From Prunus persica (lineage: Eukaryota; Streptophyta; Magnoliopsida; Rosales; Rosaceae), in the NCBI RefSeq assembly GCF_000346465.2, contig NC_034009.1, forward strand, positions 30,252,131-30,316,130: a stretch of DNA of 64,000 nucleotides. The letters run 5' to 3'. Positions 12,640-23,736 of this stretch are shown in pieces. The notes below the pieces were generated by a model. That model had not been told where the DNA came from. It did no database searches and saw nothing but the letters and a program-made list of their open reading frames with translations. How positions within the stretch are numbered: the stretch's first letter is position 1; the number at the start of each line of letters is the position of its first letter. A program made the position numbers and the translations under genes.

Positions 12640-13520
12640 TTTTATTTATTTATTTAAATTTTAGAGAAGACAATATGATTTTATTCATTAGAGGAAAAAG
12701 ACAAGCACAAAAGGTAGGCTCATATCCGAAAAACTACTTGTTACAATCCTCAAATAAAACATTTATGAGAAAATTTGAGGGCTCTTCGAACCAAGAGATA
12801 GAACTCTTTATAAAAAGAGCAAAACGTGATTTGCTTGGCGGCGGATATGGAAATAACCATCCCCAGTGACATGAGACAACAAAACCTTGGTAACCTCTAT
12901 CACATGACTGATGAAGGACCTATTAATAAAGTTAGCACCAAGAAATGTAACAATCTTGAGCGAATCACTTTCAAAACAAACTTTGCTAAACTCCCTTTCT
13001 ACCGCCAAAGAGGCTCCCTCCCTTGCAGCTAAAGCCTCCACTCGTGAAACTGAATGCACATTGTCCATGTGCAAGGCTCGCCCTACTAGGAAACATCCTT
13101 GTGACTCCCTTGCTACGACTCCCACCCCCACCCACGTTGTCCTCTAATAACCAAGCTTCGTCAACATTAATTTTAATAGTCTCCCCATCTGATTTTGCCC
13201 ATTGTTGTTGGCTCGTAACCCCATTTCCTATCCCCGTCGCTTCCCTTACTCACAAAAATTCTTGCAATTTACTCATTGCTCAACAACTAGTAGTCTCAGG
13301 ACGTTCGTCCTTGTTATGCCAAAGCTTCCCATTTCGTGTCTCCCAAATTGACCATCTCAACATCATAAAAATAGCAAAGTCAGATTTGGAGCGTAATCTA
13401 GCTTTATCTAACACCCACTCACAAGAAGATTGTTCAAAATTTAGTAGAGATGCTCGTGCCAATGGTGAACTGCACCAAACACCTATTGCAAAGGGGCATG
13501 TGCTAAGAATATCTAGAGTA
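12640..13520 (-). pseudogene. LINE retrotransposon, 3' part (RNase H region), broken
   Basis: Minus strand. An upstream block (13531-13280) holds the end of the zinc-binding reverse-transcriptase module and the linker (CPFAIGVW, WSIWETRNGKLWHN). Downstream comes an RNase H-like domain (KINVDEAW about 13175, GVGVVARES, VEALAAREG, ESDSLKIV) with frameshifts between pieces. An A-rich tail (T-rich on plus, 12637-12658) marks the element's 3' end. It is the continuation of the LINE at 31846-35155, split by the Copia insertion. The original reading frame is dead. Confidence 0.82.
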
Positions 13521-13598
13521 GATTCTGTCAAACAAAGTAGGGCAAATATTCATATATGCTCGTATATGCTTATATACGTTTATCTCCAATATAGAGGT

Positions 13599-15146
13599 TG
13601 TGGGGGTCTTTTTCTTCCAGCAGCTGTAAATGGGCTAGGCTGCCAGAAAAGGGAAATTACTGAAATTGCCCCCTGTGCTTGAGTTCGAAAATCAAGCCCC
13701 AAAAGCACTTCGAAAGGGGAGCAAAACCTTAGGAAGTGTTCTGGTTACCTTCACCAATGAAAATGAGGGCTGCTTACAGGTGTTTTGTGCTTGCTTTCAG
13801 ATAAGATTTTGGCTTAGCATGAAGAGCTTGTGGTATGGGAGCAGGGTCAGCATGAGTTGAGCATCAAAAGGGGAAAATAAGGCTTCTTAAGGAGAAGTGT
13901 GAGTGTTTAAACTGAGGGAAACCAGATTTGCATGGTGATCTTGGCTGGAAGGAGGTAAAAGATGAACATCGCTTCTTCCGGCAGCTTGACAGATTCTGAA
14001 AATAATCTGCCAAGCAGAGCAGAATGGAGAAGAAGAGGTGAACAAGGTTACTGGATTTTGCTAGTAAGAGAGGAAGCTTGCTCTCTCAGCCTGGGTTGGT
14101 TTTTGCTGGGTGGAGGGGACCTCCTTTTATAGCTGCGGGAAACTACCCTTTCCCAAGAAACCCTAATGGTTTCTTCCCAATCTTGGCAAATCTTTCCATT
14201 CTTTTTCCTCTCTTCTCTTGACTTTCCTATTTGGGTGAGATTTCCCCTTATCTATTTGCACAAAATCAGGAGTTTTGGAGCTCAAGACCCCTTTTCCCGC
14301 GGCTGCTTCAGTAGGAAGCTCCACTCTTGGCTATTTTTCTTCTTCTTTCCCTTCTCCTTCCTGGGCCAGCACCAATAAGGGAAAATGACTGGGTGTATAT
14401 ACTGGTTTGAAAGGGTACTCCTCTTCCTGACAACTTACATGCTAATATCCCTTGGTCTCTCTAGTGTTTTGTTTTGGGACTTGATCCATTCCCATGTGCT
14501 GGCACTTTCCAGCGGCTCTGTTCAGTGAACCTCCAGACCTCTTCTACGTGGCTTCCTCTTTTCTAGCAAAGGGCTGAGGCTTTTGTGGCTTGTTGTGGAA
14601 TTTTGTTTGGGCTAAGGTACTTTATTAAATAAGTGGGCTATTTAAACATTGGGCTTTTGGTTGGGCTATCCTTTGACTGGGCTAATTTTGGTTGGGTTAT
14701 TTTCCCTCTTTGCTCACCCATATATTTGGGGCTAAGAAATGGGCTTGGGTCCCGAGGCTCCCAAGCAACCCGGAACCTCCATTTCTCGTCCCATCAACGG
14801 GCCTCATGACGACCTATTACCATCCATACCACAAGCCATTCAAGCAAGCCCCGGGCATTTTGAGTGGCTTGGGCCCACTTAGGCTTGTAGTGTGTTTGGG
14901 TATGAAACAACGATTTCATGCTTGGCATGGCATGTCGCTTGGCGTGCTTTAATTTTTTGTTACCCTTGATGTTTAATTTTGGCATGGGCTCGTAGAGCTG
15001 GCATGGTGAATTAGCATGGCGCATGAATTTCAATTCGCATGTGGCAAGTTTTTGAGTACCTCCTTTTTGTGCCTTTTCTTAATAAAATGGCGTTTCGGGC
15101 TGGTAATTTATTTGGGCCCAATCATGAATTTTTTTGGGTCTCAACA
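13599..15146 (-). repeat. 3' LTR of the Tat-type element (left copy)
   Basis: Reads TGTGGGGG...CTCAACA on plus, i.e. TGTTGAG...CCCACA in element sense. On the minus strand a TATA box TATAAAAG lies at 14124-14131. It matches the right LTR over 1548 bp except near 13662 (G/A), 14369 (G/A) and 15052 (T/C). It carries two copies of TTCCRGCAGC, at 13615 and 13976. Confidence 0.95.
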
Positions 15147-15157
15147 TTAGCCCCCTT
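15147..15157 (-). other. Polypurine tract of the Tat-type element
   Basis: On the minus strand AAGGGGGCTAA directly precedes the 3' LTR start TGTTGAG. A purine-rich run in this place is the plus-strand primer of LTR retroelements, and it confirms that the element runs on the minus strand. Confidence 0.7.
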
Positions 15158-16451
15158 AATTATAAGGGCCATGGGCAGGTGCGGTAATGGGCCGAATAAT
15201 TAAAACCCAACACAAAAAAAATCAGATTTGTATTTTGGAGAACTTCTCTTCTTCCCGCGTGCAAAATGACGGCGCGTCATGATTGGTCCCATCAGTTACT
15301 TGCGGTTTTCCAATGCCAACCGCCTTCTGCTCTCTTCTTTATATTTTTTTCTTTTTTTCTTTTCTTTTCTTTGCCCTTTCCTTCTCTTTTCTCGTACCAG
15401 ACCCAAAACTCCTCTCCAACTCTTCTCTCTTCGTTCCCTTTCATCCTCCCACAAACTCAGACCAAGTGAGAGAGTGAAATCGGGCAAAAAAATCACCTGC
15501 TTCCAGCCGCTGGGAAAGAGACCCAAGCGAGCCTCAGCTCCATCGTTCCGCCTCCGTTCAAAGGGAGGCCGTTTGCTGTCGCTGGAAGGGTTCTTCTTCG
15601 TGTGGGTTTCTCTTCCAAAACCCCGATCCTTCTTCTCTCCTTGGTACATTCAAGATCATCGCTTGGCAAATCCCACGGGGTACACTTCTCTCTTGTTTTC
15701 TCTTAAATTTGTTGGAGAATTTGTTGGGTCCTTCATACCCATGGGTGTTGCTTTCTGTTTTGGCAGCCAAGGACCAAACCCTCTTTCACCCATTTCGTTA
15801 CTATTGCAACAAGAGTGCTTACGGAGTGGGTATTTGCAAAAAGGGGCTTGTGCTATTCTCTGAGTTCCTTCTTTCCTCGTTTTGTTTTCCTTTTCGGCTG
15901 CTGGAAAAAGGGTATCAACTGGCGGTACGAGTTTCCCCTTTTTCCTCTTTTTCTTGCCCCTATTTTGTCTTGACTTCTTCTGTGTTTCATAAAAAAGACT
16001 GCTCTTTACATGATATGCCCCTGTTTTCCATTCTTTATTCCGTGCAGATATTGACTCATCTGGCATAACCGAAGATAGGTGCTGGAAATTCTAACCTTTC
16101 TGCTGCCGGAACCTCGAGTGCCTCAACTCCTTATTCGTGACTCTAATATATCCCTTTGGTAAACAAATCTGTCAACTTGGGCATTTTAGGATAGATGTAG
16201 ACTGATGCTTGGCCTAGGTTTACTCTTGCAAAGAGAAATGAAGACAGAACGCATGCTTTTATATTGCCTGCAGATTTCATACTTCGAGAGGAGACTTGCT
16301 TGAAACTTTTGCTTTTGGACTTTCAAATTGCATGTTTGCTTGGATGAGTTCAACCGAACGGGCTCGATATATATCTTGCATATGCTAATTTTATCCCGCA
16401 TTCTTTCCACCTTCTTGTGTGCAGGTATTTACCGTCTTGCCAACGGTTGCC
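15158..16451 (+). promoter_or_regulatory. Promoter and leader of the antisense gene
   Basis: Between the left LTR and the first ATG of the antisense gene. A TATA-like TTTATATTTT lies near 15338-15347, followed by a pyrimidine-rich leader. At least one leader intron is likely, since an acceptor (TTCTTGTGTGCAG) ends at 16424, 27 bp before the ATG. The motif TTCCRGCAGC occurs twice in reverse, at 15897 and 16102. The exact start of transcription is inference. Confidence 0.5.
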
Positions 16452-19400
16452 ATGTCATCCGCTGATCCGTCACCCATTATTAGGGATCACCTTTATTCCG
16501 TGGAGGACAGATTACAGAGAGGGAGGCCTCCTCCTTTACTTAAGGGTGCAGATGAAGACATAAATATTGACGGAGAGCTAGCGCCAGAAGCGACTCCCGT
16601 AATTGATCCCGCATCCATATCCAGGTGCTGCATAGAAAAAGGTCTATTTCCGGCAGTCCCCTTGTTCTTTCAGTATCCATGCAGCATCAGCAAGGGTTGG
16701 TCAGAATGGGTTGACCATGAGTTGAGAAATCCGTCCACTTGTGACATTCTACGTCGGGCAGGGGTGCTGGATGCCATCTTCATTTCTAAAGCTTGCGACA
16801 TCCATATTGAAGCCAAGATGCTCCGGCATGTGGTCAGGCGATGGAGCGTTGAGACACACACCTTTATTTATTCATGGGGAGAGTTCACTCCCACACTTGA
16901 GGATGTAGCCAATATATTTCATCTCCCCCTTTGTGGCAGCGTCGATCCTTTTCATATTGCGCTAACTCCTGAAGAAGAACTAAAGCTTGCGGTCTTACGG
17001 AAAGGTGCACCGACTTCTCCCAGCACTTCTCTGAGATTCAGCAACTGGATTCAGTGTTTTGGGGATGGGAACCGAAACAAGCCATGTCATCTTGCTGCCT
17101 TCATATCATTATGGCTCGGGAGATTCCTCTTTTGTGATTTCTCCCAAGACTGCTTACATGAGAGGGTGTTTCCATTGGCCTTGGCGATAGCACGGGGCAG
17201 CATGCTCCCCCTAGCCCCCATGTTTTTAGGGCATTTATACCGTTTGCTGGACCAGATCCAATTTCTTGAGAAAGGGGCGGCAGGAACTATGGCTGTGGAG
17301 ACCTTTGTGAATTCCAGCTTTCTACAGATCTTCTTATGGGAGCGCTTCAAAGGGATAGAGGTGTCCCCACTTCCTTACCCGAAGGCTAAGTCGCTTGTTG
17401 GTTCCAGCGAAGGTTTCTATGTGCCAGATAGTCTTCCGTTGGTCTGCAGATGGTCCCGTCGAATGCAAAGGAAGGGCCAAAATTTTCTAGAGTTGCTGGA
17501 TGATGTTGAGAAATTCAACTTTCGCCCTTTCTGTGCCTTATCAGAGGGATTTAGCAATGTACCTCTCTACGCCGATTCTGATGCTTTGGTAGAGGCCCTG
17601 GCAGTACCGGTGCAAGGTTGTCGACTACGCAGAGGGGCGCTGTTAAGTGCTGCATGCCTCCCTTTGCCCACAATTGGTGACGACCACTTGGAGATTTCTG
17701 TACATTATTCCCCTTATCGGGTCAGACGGCAGCTTGGATTTGACCAGGGCGCACCTTCCAGCCCCAGCCATGGAGATCCTTCGCTACTACATAGAGTTTT
17801 TTGGACCGAGGACAGGGTGCCGGGAGATGGCAGACCTCTTGCCCTTGCTTTGGCTAATCGGCAGCGTGTCGGTGGTCTCTCCAAGGCCTACCAAAGTTAT
17901 TGGAATCGCTGCTTTGCCTCGTTTAGCCGATTTCATGCTGCTCATTGTGACAGGTTGATTCCTACCGTCATTTACCATGCTCGCCTGGTGTCGGAAGAGA
18001 AGGCCATCTCCCTAAGTGAGAAGCGAAATCTGCCCTTCATTTCAAAAAGCGGAGCAATTGTTGGTGACTTTTCTAGGCTGAGGCAGAAATTGGAGAGGCC
18101 GGTCTCTCATAGCGCCGGAAGAAGTACCACTCGCGTGAAGCGACAACGAGAGGAAAGCAGCAGCGTTGAAAGGAAGAAGCGAGCTGTTAGTGAACCTAAA
18201 AAGTTCATTCCCAAAGTAGCAGCAAGTGGCCCCCCTAGCTCAAAAAAGGGTGCCCTCCCGAGGTCTTCACCACGGCAGCAACTTGCAGCTTCCGGCAGCA
18301 GCCAACACACAGTGCCAGAAACTGCCTCTCCTAGCCGTAAGTCCTGCTATTCCTTTGTTCCTTCTTGCTGTATGTATTTTATCATCATTCTTTTTTTTTT
18401 TTTTTTTTTTTTTTTACTTACAGAGACTTCCCAAAACAAAGGCAAAGGTAGAGAAGCTCCCACAATCTCGAAGCGCCGAAGTATGCGTATTCTCCAATCG
18501 AGATTCGCTAATACCCGCAAGAACAAGGGTGAAGACTCGGGACCCAAGGTAGTGGTAACAGTTGATGATGACAAAAGTGATAAAGATGACATCGTGGAGC
18601 TCGAAACTGCCACCTGCGAGCGAAAGAGCGGCAGCTGCGAACAAGAGAGCAGCAGCCAAGACGAGGACCTTGGTGAAAATCAGCACCACAACCGTGGCGA
18701 AGGTACGTACGCAGGTCCCGTCACCTGTTCGGAAGAGTCAGCTGATCCAGATATTCATCCAGGATTTGCTAACGATTATGTGCAGCGTGCTGATGTTGAA
18801 TTGGTACTGAATCATTACTTTGCTTGTTTTATTTGGTGTAGATATGTTGTAGGCTTGCCATTGCATCTCACAATTCTTGCCTTGCTACTTTCGTGCAGGT
18901 TGTGCCCATTACTGAAAATACTGCAGATCGTCCACCAGAGGCTACCCTTGATTTTCCTGCTGCTCCAATGAACACCACGCAAGCTGTCGACGAGGTATTT
19001 GTTGTCGGTTCATTCTCCTCCATGTTCTAGTTTTGCTCTTCCTTTCTTGTGCCTTTAATTATTCTGTTTATTTCCCTTCACGCATATTCTTTTTTTTTTA
19101 GATTGAGAGTGTCCCACCAGACGCAGGGGCTACACTTCCTACTCACTCCCTTGGGGCACCTAGGACTGCTGCCATCACCACTCTACATCTTCCAGCAGCG
19201 CAGCCGTCCGCTCATTCTTCCTTAAGAACGCCCGACACAGCTACCGATACCTCTTCATGGCTTCTAGCGGCATTGCCTCTCACTCCTTCTCGCTTGGGCA
19301 TACCTGATGTGGCTGCTGGCACCTCTTCACAGCTTCCGGCAGCATTGCCTCCTGGGAAGACCATTGATGACAGCCATAGAGGTGGCAATACTTCCATCAA

Positions 19401-20063
19401 TGTGGGGTATTTATCTGAAAAGGACATGTCTTGGCAAGACTGGGAAAATTCGTTTACGGCCTTCAAAGCTTTCTTCGATGGCGGGGTCACCATTCTTAGG
19501 TCCATTGACGAGCTCTTTCCGCTTTGCCACAGATTCAACGGTTATGCGACATTCCAAGGTGCCCTTGTGTATCCAGAGACGGTTGAGGCCTTGAAGAAGT
19601 TCATGGATAAGTATGGGAATTTGATGGAAGTTACTGGTGTCACCTCCTCTTCTCAAGGTGCACTGCCTTCCGAGCCCTTGGCTTAGTGCTTCACGGGATG
19701 GACACCATGCAGCTACTTGATATCACTGATCACAGACTGCTTTGTTGGCGGGACGAGATATGTGAGGCCATAGTTCTAGGCTTTCATGTGGATTTCCTTC
19801 TTGACCTTGTGAAGAGCTTGGCACGTGCCGTCTTTGGAGCGTGGGCCATTCATAGCATGAAATCATCGCGTGGTTCTGATGAGGTAACAGCTGCTGCCAT
19901 TGCCTTGAATATTAAGCAGCAGGAACTGGAGGACCAGCGTCGGGAAATGCACGCCCTTCTTCTCGCCAAGGGTATTTCTGCTGACAACGCTGAGTGCGTG
20001 ACAGAGGCAGCAGCTAGATCGTCTTCTAGAGCCTCTTCTGTTCTCTTCAGGCATTCTCCATAG
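16452..20063 (+). CDS. Plant mobile domain (PMD) protein, antisense within the Tat-type element; frame broken near its end
   Basis: Exons inferred: 16452-18336, 18424-18803, 18899-18994 and 19102 onward, all with GT-AG sites. The first ATG after the leader acceptor gives MSSADPSPIIRDH. The PMD lies at about residues 60-400, with WSEWVDHELRN, DILRRAGVLDAIF, WSVETHTFIYSWGEFTPTLEDV and FHLPLCG, the hallmark of PMD proteins such as MAIN/MAIL1 and of domains found in Mutator-like and gypsy elements. Then comes a Lys/Arg-rich Ser-rich linker (nuclear-type) and an acidic stretch. After exon 4 the frame ends in TAG at 19684-19686. The related sequence (FRALGLVLHGMD..., ending in a Gln/Glu-rich helix) continues in another frame to 20063, so one frameshift near 19620-19655 breaks the protein. 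Its role is unknown; host PMD proteins affect silencing and transcript processing. Confidence 0.78.
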
Positions 20064-20765
20064 CTTTTAAGGTGAATATATATATATAATTTTTTCTTTT
20101 TCAATTTGTTTGTTCATCGATCTTCTCCTTCCAACATTACTCGGTCTTGACATGTTCTCTTCCTTTTTGCAGGTCGTCCTTTCTTGGCTTGGTGCTCCAT
20201 CATCTCAGCGCACACTTTCTTGAGACCACGGGACATACCCCTTTCCAGCACGTGCAGTTTTATTTCATTTTGCCATAACTGTGTATTTTCTTTCGAATAT
20301 TCCAGCGACTATGACCTTATGATGTAATATCGAACCGCTAAAGCTTGTATTATTTTCTGGATGCTTTGAGACACATTGTAACCTGCATGCTTTATATATA
20401 TTGCTTGATTAAACATAAATTGCCTCTGCGAGTTTGCTTGAGATTTTCTGACAGGTTGGGTATCTTTTGAAAACAAAGTATATGCTGCCAAAATTTTGAC
20501 AGGAGCCGACTTTCTAAAGTTTCCTTTGCATGGTTTATCTAGCCTCTAAGCTTGAATAGCAACTTCTTGCCTTTCACGAAAAGAGTCGGGCTAGCATGTG
20601 CATGATTTTATAAAACTCCCAAGTGTTATGCGTATCACGTTGTTCCAGCACCTCAGGATTGCATGTGTTTTGTTTTTTTTTTTTTTTGTAATAGCTTGAC
20701 TTCGTCTTCCTTGTATTATTCTTTTCTGTTTAGGCATGGTAATTGTTGACAATTTAGGACCCCAT
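20064..20765. other. 3' flank of the antisense gene and junction to truncated integrase
   Basis: Probably the 3' untranslated part of the antisense gene, with a possible intron from GTGAATATAT (about 20072) to TTTTTGCAG (20173). No integrase catalytic sequence is recognisable on the minus strand here, so the rest of the core and the C-terminal domain are missing. A T-run lies near 20672-20687. Confidence 0.5.
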
Positions 20766-21254
20766 TCAAGTGGCTGTGAGGATCCATATGTAGCCGTCGG
20801 ACGGTGGGTGAATAGTGCCGATCAAGTCAAGCCCCCAAGTGTGAAAGGGCCAAGGAGTACGCATGTCCTGCAGCAGCGTGGGCGGCTTGTGACTCAAATT
20901 GGCATGAACTTGGCATGTGTGGCATTTCTTCACAAAATTGTATGCGTCGTTCTTCATTGTAGGCCAATAATACCCAATACTCAACAGCTGCCGGTAAAGC
21001 TTCTTCATTCCTTGATGCTCACCACATTCTCCAGCATGAATTTCTTGCATAACTTGCTGTGCCTCTGATTCTCCCAAGCATTTTAATGGCTCACCATTGA
21101 ATCCTTTACGGTAGAGGGTCGACCCATCTATGAAATATCTTCTCATTGTCTTTTTGAGCTTGCGAGCATGCTTAGGATTGGTTGGCAGGGCTCCATTGAT
21201 GAAGGATGCCAAGTATGGAGCCCTCCAATCCTCTGTAAACGAGATGGTGAATGA
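20766..21254 (-). pseudogene. Integrase fragment, core truncated
   Basis: Minus strand, in the same frame as the RT polypeptide but after its TAA. It reads SFTISFTEDWRAPYLASF, a zinc-binding module (H-x3-H...C-x2-C: HAGECGEH, CHTC), then WPFHTWGLDLIG with the first catalytic Asp of the DDE core. It stops at GYIWILTAT followed by TGA. The second Asp and the Glu of the core, and the C-terminal domain, are absent. Integration by this copy alone would not be expected. Confidence 0.85.
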
Positions 21255-23606
21255 TTATTCGGTGGAGGGCATCGTTGCACACTTGGGACAATTAGCTTGT
21301 GTTTCAGCTGCTTGTTTTCTCATCTCTGGCCAGTAATAACCCTTGCGTTGCAAACGTCGATACAAGCTGATTATTGGTTCCAAATTGCAAGTGGCCTCAT
21401 GCACTTCTTGGAGCTTCACTCGTGCCTCTGTTGTCCCTATGCAGCGGGTCAAAATACCTCCTGGAAGGCGCCTGTACAGCTCCTCAAAGATGATCACATA
21501 ATCTTTTAACTCCTTGATATCACTTCCCTTGCCTATTTTTTCTTTTACAGACCTTCTCCAGTCATTCTCCTCTAGCTGCTCCACTTCAACCATTACTTCT
21601 ATCACTGGCATATCCTTCTTGATCACAGTAATGCTGGGTTGTCCCTCAACAAATGAGAGCTTTGACCCCAAAGTAGCCAATGCGTCAGCGTACCTATTGG
21701 TAACTCCCGGAATATGTTCCAACACTACTTGTTTGAAAGACTGAACAAACCTCTCAGCAATTGTACGATATGGCGCCAATGTTGATTCCTTCACGGCAAA
21801 ATTCCCTTGCAATTGACTCAGCACCAGATTCGAGTCTCCGATAACTTTAATGTTCTCTACACCCATCTCCCTCGCTGTGGACATTCCCATGATAAAAGCT
21901 TCATACTCCGCCATATTATTTGTGCAGGGAAAATTCAGCTTGAATGAGAGGGCTGTAGCTTGCCCTTCAGGATTAATGAGCACTACACCTGCTCCTCCAC
22001 CCTTCATTGTGGAGGACCCATCAAAATAAAGGGTCCATGGTTCTGCTTCCGTGACGACAGCAATCATTTCCAGCAGTTCCCCCGGAACTTCCTGAAAGGC
22101 AGTTGATTCTTCGACTTCAGGAAATAAAGCCAGCATGTCAATCACGGCTTGTCCCTTGATTGCCTTAGGAGTGGTGCATGTGATATCGAATTCGGACAAC
22201 TGTAACAACCAACGCGCAAGACGTCCGGATAATACCGGCCTCGTGAGCAAATATCTCACGGGGTCAGATTTCACCATGAGCTGTAATTTGTGAGCAAGGA
22301 AGTAATGTCGCAAGCGTTGTGCAGCATAGACAAGAGCAAGGCACAAGAGTTCCGTCTTCGGGTATTTTGCTTCAGCTCCTCTTAGTTGCCTGCTCACATA
22401 ATAAATAGGACTTTCCTCTCCACTGTGACCATCTTGAGCAAGCAAGGCCCCTACTGCTGTATTTGTTGCGGCCAAGTAAAGTTTGAGTGGGAGTCCCGGA
22501 ATAGGAGCTCTCATGGTGGGCAGCTTAGTAATTATTTGCTGCACTTGCTCATAGGCCTCTTGACACTTCCTGCTCCATTCGTATGGCTTACCCTTTTTGA
22601 GCAAGGGAGTAAAAACACTCATAGTGGCGGCAAGGCCCGGAATGAAGCGTCGAATATACGATAATCTTCCCATGAAGCTTTTTAATTCTTTTGAATTTCT
22701 AGGTGGCACAAGAGAATTTATGGCTCTAGTCTTCTCGGGATCCACATCTATGCCACGCTGGTGTACTTGGAATCCCAAGAATTTACCGGATGACACCCCG
22801 AATGCGCATTTCTTTGGATTCATCTTCAATCCGTACAGCCGGCATATTTCCAGCACCCTCCTCAAAATTTCTTGATGGCCTTCTCTGGTTTTGGACTTCA
22901 CCACAAGATCATCCACATAATCTTCGACTTCTTTCCCCATCATGTCGTGAAACACTGCTGTCATGGCTCTTTGATAGGTAGCGCCAGCATTTTTTAGGCC
23001 AAACGGCATGACTGTGTAATAAAAGTTCCCATATGGCGTTCGAAAGGCTGTTTTCTCTGCATCTTTGGGTGACATTTTGATCTGATTGTAGCCACTAAAC
23101 CCATCCATGAATGACAGCATGCCTTGACCCGAGGTCGAATCGATCAAGATATCCATGTTGGGCAGCGGAAATTCATCTTTTGGACAAGCTCGGTTGAGGT
23201 CTCGGTAGTCCGTACATATTCGAATTACTCCGGTCTTCTTTTTCACAGGGACAATGTTTGCTAGCCACGTTGGATGCTTGATTGGCTTGATGAATCCGGC
23301 AGCTAACAGCTTCTCAATTTCCACCAAGCTTGGATTTAAGCCGGGCATTTCCTCGTAGCTCCAAGCAAACACATCCCGAAATTCCTTCAACAACGATACC
23401 AAAGCCTCCCTCTCTTCGTTTGTCAAGTGGATGCTGATGGAGATGGGCCTCGGGGCAAAGGAATCATCACTTAAATCAATTGTCTCCAGCTGCTCAGCTA
23501 CCGCTGTTGATCCGTCCTGTAAGTGCTTAGGTGCTGTCATTGGCTCCTGGAAAGTACAAGGCTGGGGCGCCTGGTCTTCTCGATTTTCCTGGCTGTTTGC
23601 TTGCAT
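21255..23606 (-). CDS. Pol polypeptide: reverse transcriptase, RNase H, second RNase H, zinc module
   Basis: An open frame of 783 residues on the minus strand. Reverse transcriptase about 90-290 has RICTDYRDLN, SGYNQI, MPFGLKNA and the catalytic YVDD. A first RNase H (about 390-490) contains YPKTELLCLAL and SEFDI. A second, archaeal-type RNase H (about 525-650) has LYFDGSS, MAEYEA, GDSNLV and RYADALA, covering its D-E-D-D residues. This dual arrangement marks the Tat lineage. The C-terminus holds a zinc-like module (VHEATCN...CPKC). The frame ends at a TAA directly before the integrase fragment, where GAA is plausible, so a nonsense change is likely. The gag-protease frame differs by phase, with 130 bp between them. 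Ogre/Tat elements are known to bridge the protease-RT gap by splicing; whether this copy does is unknown. Confidence 0.93.
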   Translation of the reverse strand: MQANSQENREDQAPQPCTFQEPMTAPKHLQDGSTAVAEQLETIDLSDDSFAPRPISISIHLTNEEREALVSLLKEFRDVFAWSYEEMPGLNPSLVEIEKLLAAGFIKPIKHPTWLANIVPVKKKTGVIRICTDYRDLNRACPKDEFPLPNMDILIDSTSGQGMLSFMDGFSGYNQIKMSPKDAEKTAFRTPYGNFYYTVMPFGLKNAGATYQRAMTAVFHDMMGKEVEDYVDDLVVKSKTREGHQEILRRVLEICRLYGLKMNPKKCAFGVSSGKFLGFQVHQRGIDVDPEKTRAINSLVPPRNSKELKSFMGRLSYIRRFIPGLAATMSVFTPLLKKGKPYEWSRKCQEAYEQVQQIITKLPTMRAPIPGLPLKLYLAATNTAVGALLAQDGHSGEESPIYYVSRQLRGAEAKYPKTELLCLALVYAAQRLRHYFLAHKLQLMVKSDPVRYLLTRPVLSGRLARWLLQLSEFDITCTTPKAIKGQAVIDMLALFPEVEESTAFQEVPGELLEMIAVVTEAEPWTLYFDGSSTMKGGGAGVVLINPEGQATALSFKLNFPCTNNMAEYEAFIMGMSTAREMGVENIKVIGDSNLVLSQLQGNFAVKESTLAPYRTIAERFVQSFKQVVLEHIPGVTNRYADALATLGSKLSFVEGQPSITVIKKDMPVIEVMVEVEQLEENDWRRSVKEKIGKGSDIKELKDYVIIFEELYRRLPGGILTRCIGTTEARVKLQEVHEATCNLEPIISLYRRLQRKGYYWPEMRKQAAETQANCPKCATMPSTE

Positions 23607-23736
23607 TGCTTCTCCTCCGTACTCGGGGCTTTCCCGTAGAATACGGTTAAGCCCCCAATCCCGTCATAAGCGATATACGGTGCGCCCATCTGGCAGCGTT
23701 ACTTTTGTGCATTGGGGATGGTGGCGGACATGATTA

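Noticed and set aside
13666..14952. Several small frames in the left LTR, repeated at 26283-27569
   Set aside because: They lie within both LTR copies and have no domain; duplication follows from the LTRs.
15147..15180. Search for a tRNA primer site right after the left LTR
   Set aside because: None present; the element runs on the minus strand and its primer site is next to the right LTR.
18337..18423. Reading the antisense gene straight through its T-rich segment
   Set aside because: The 87 bp segment has GTAAGT and TTACAG borders and encodes a poly-Phe stretch; it is an in-phase intron.
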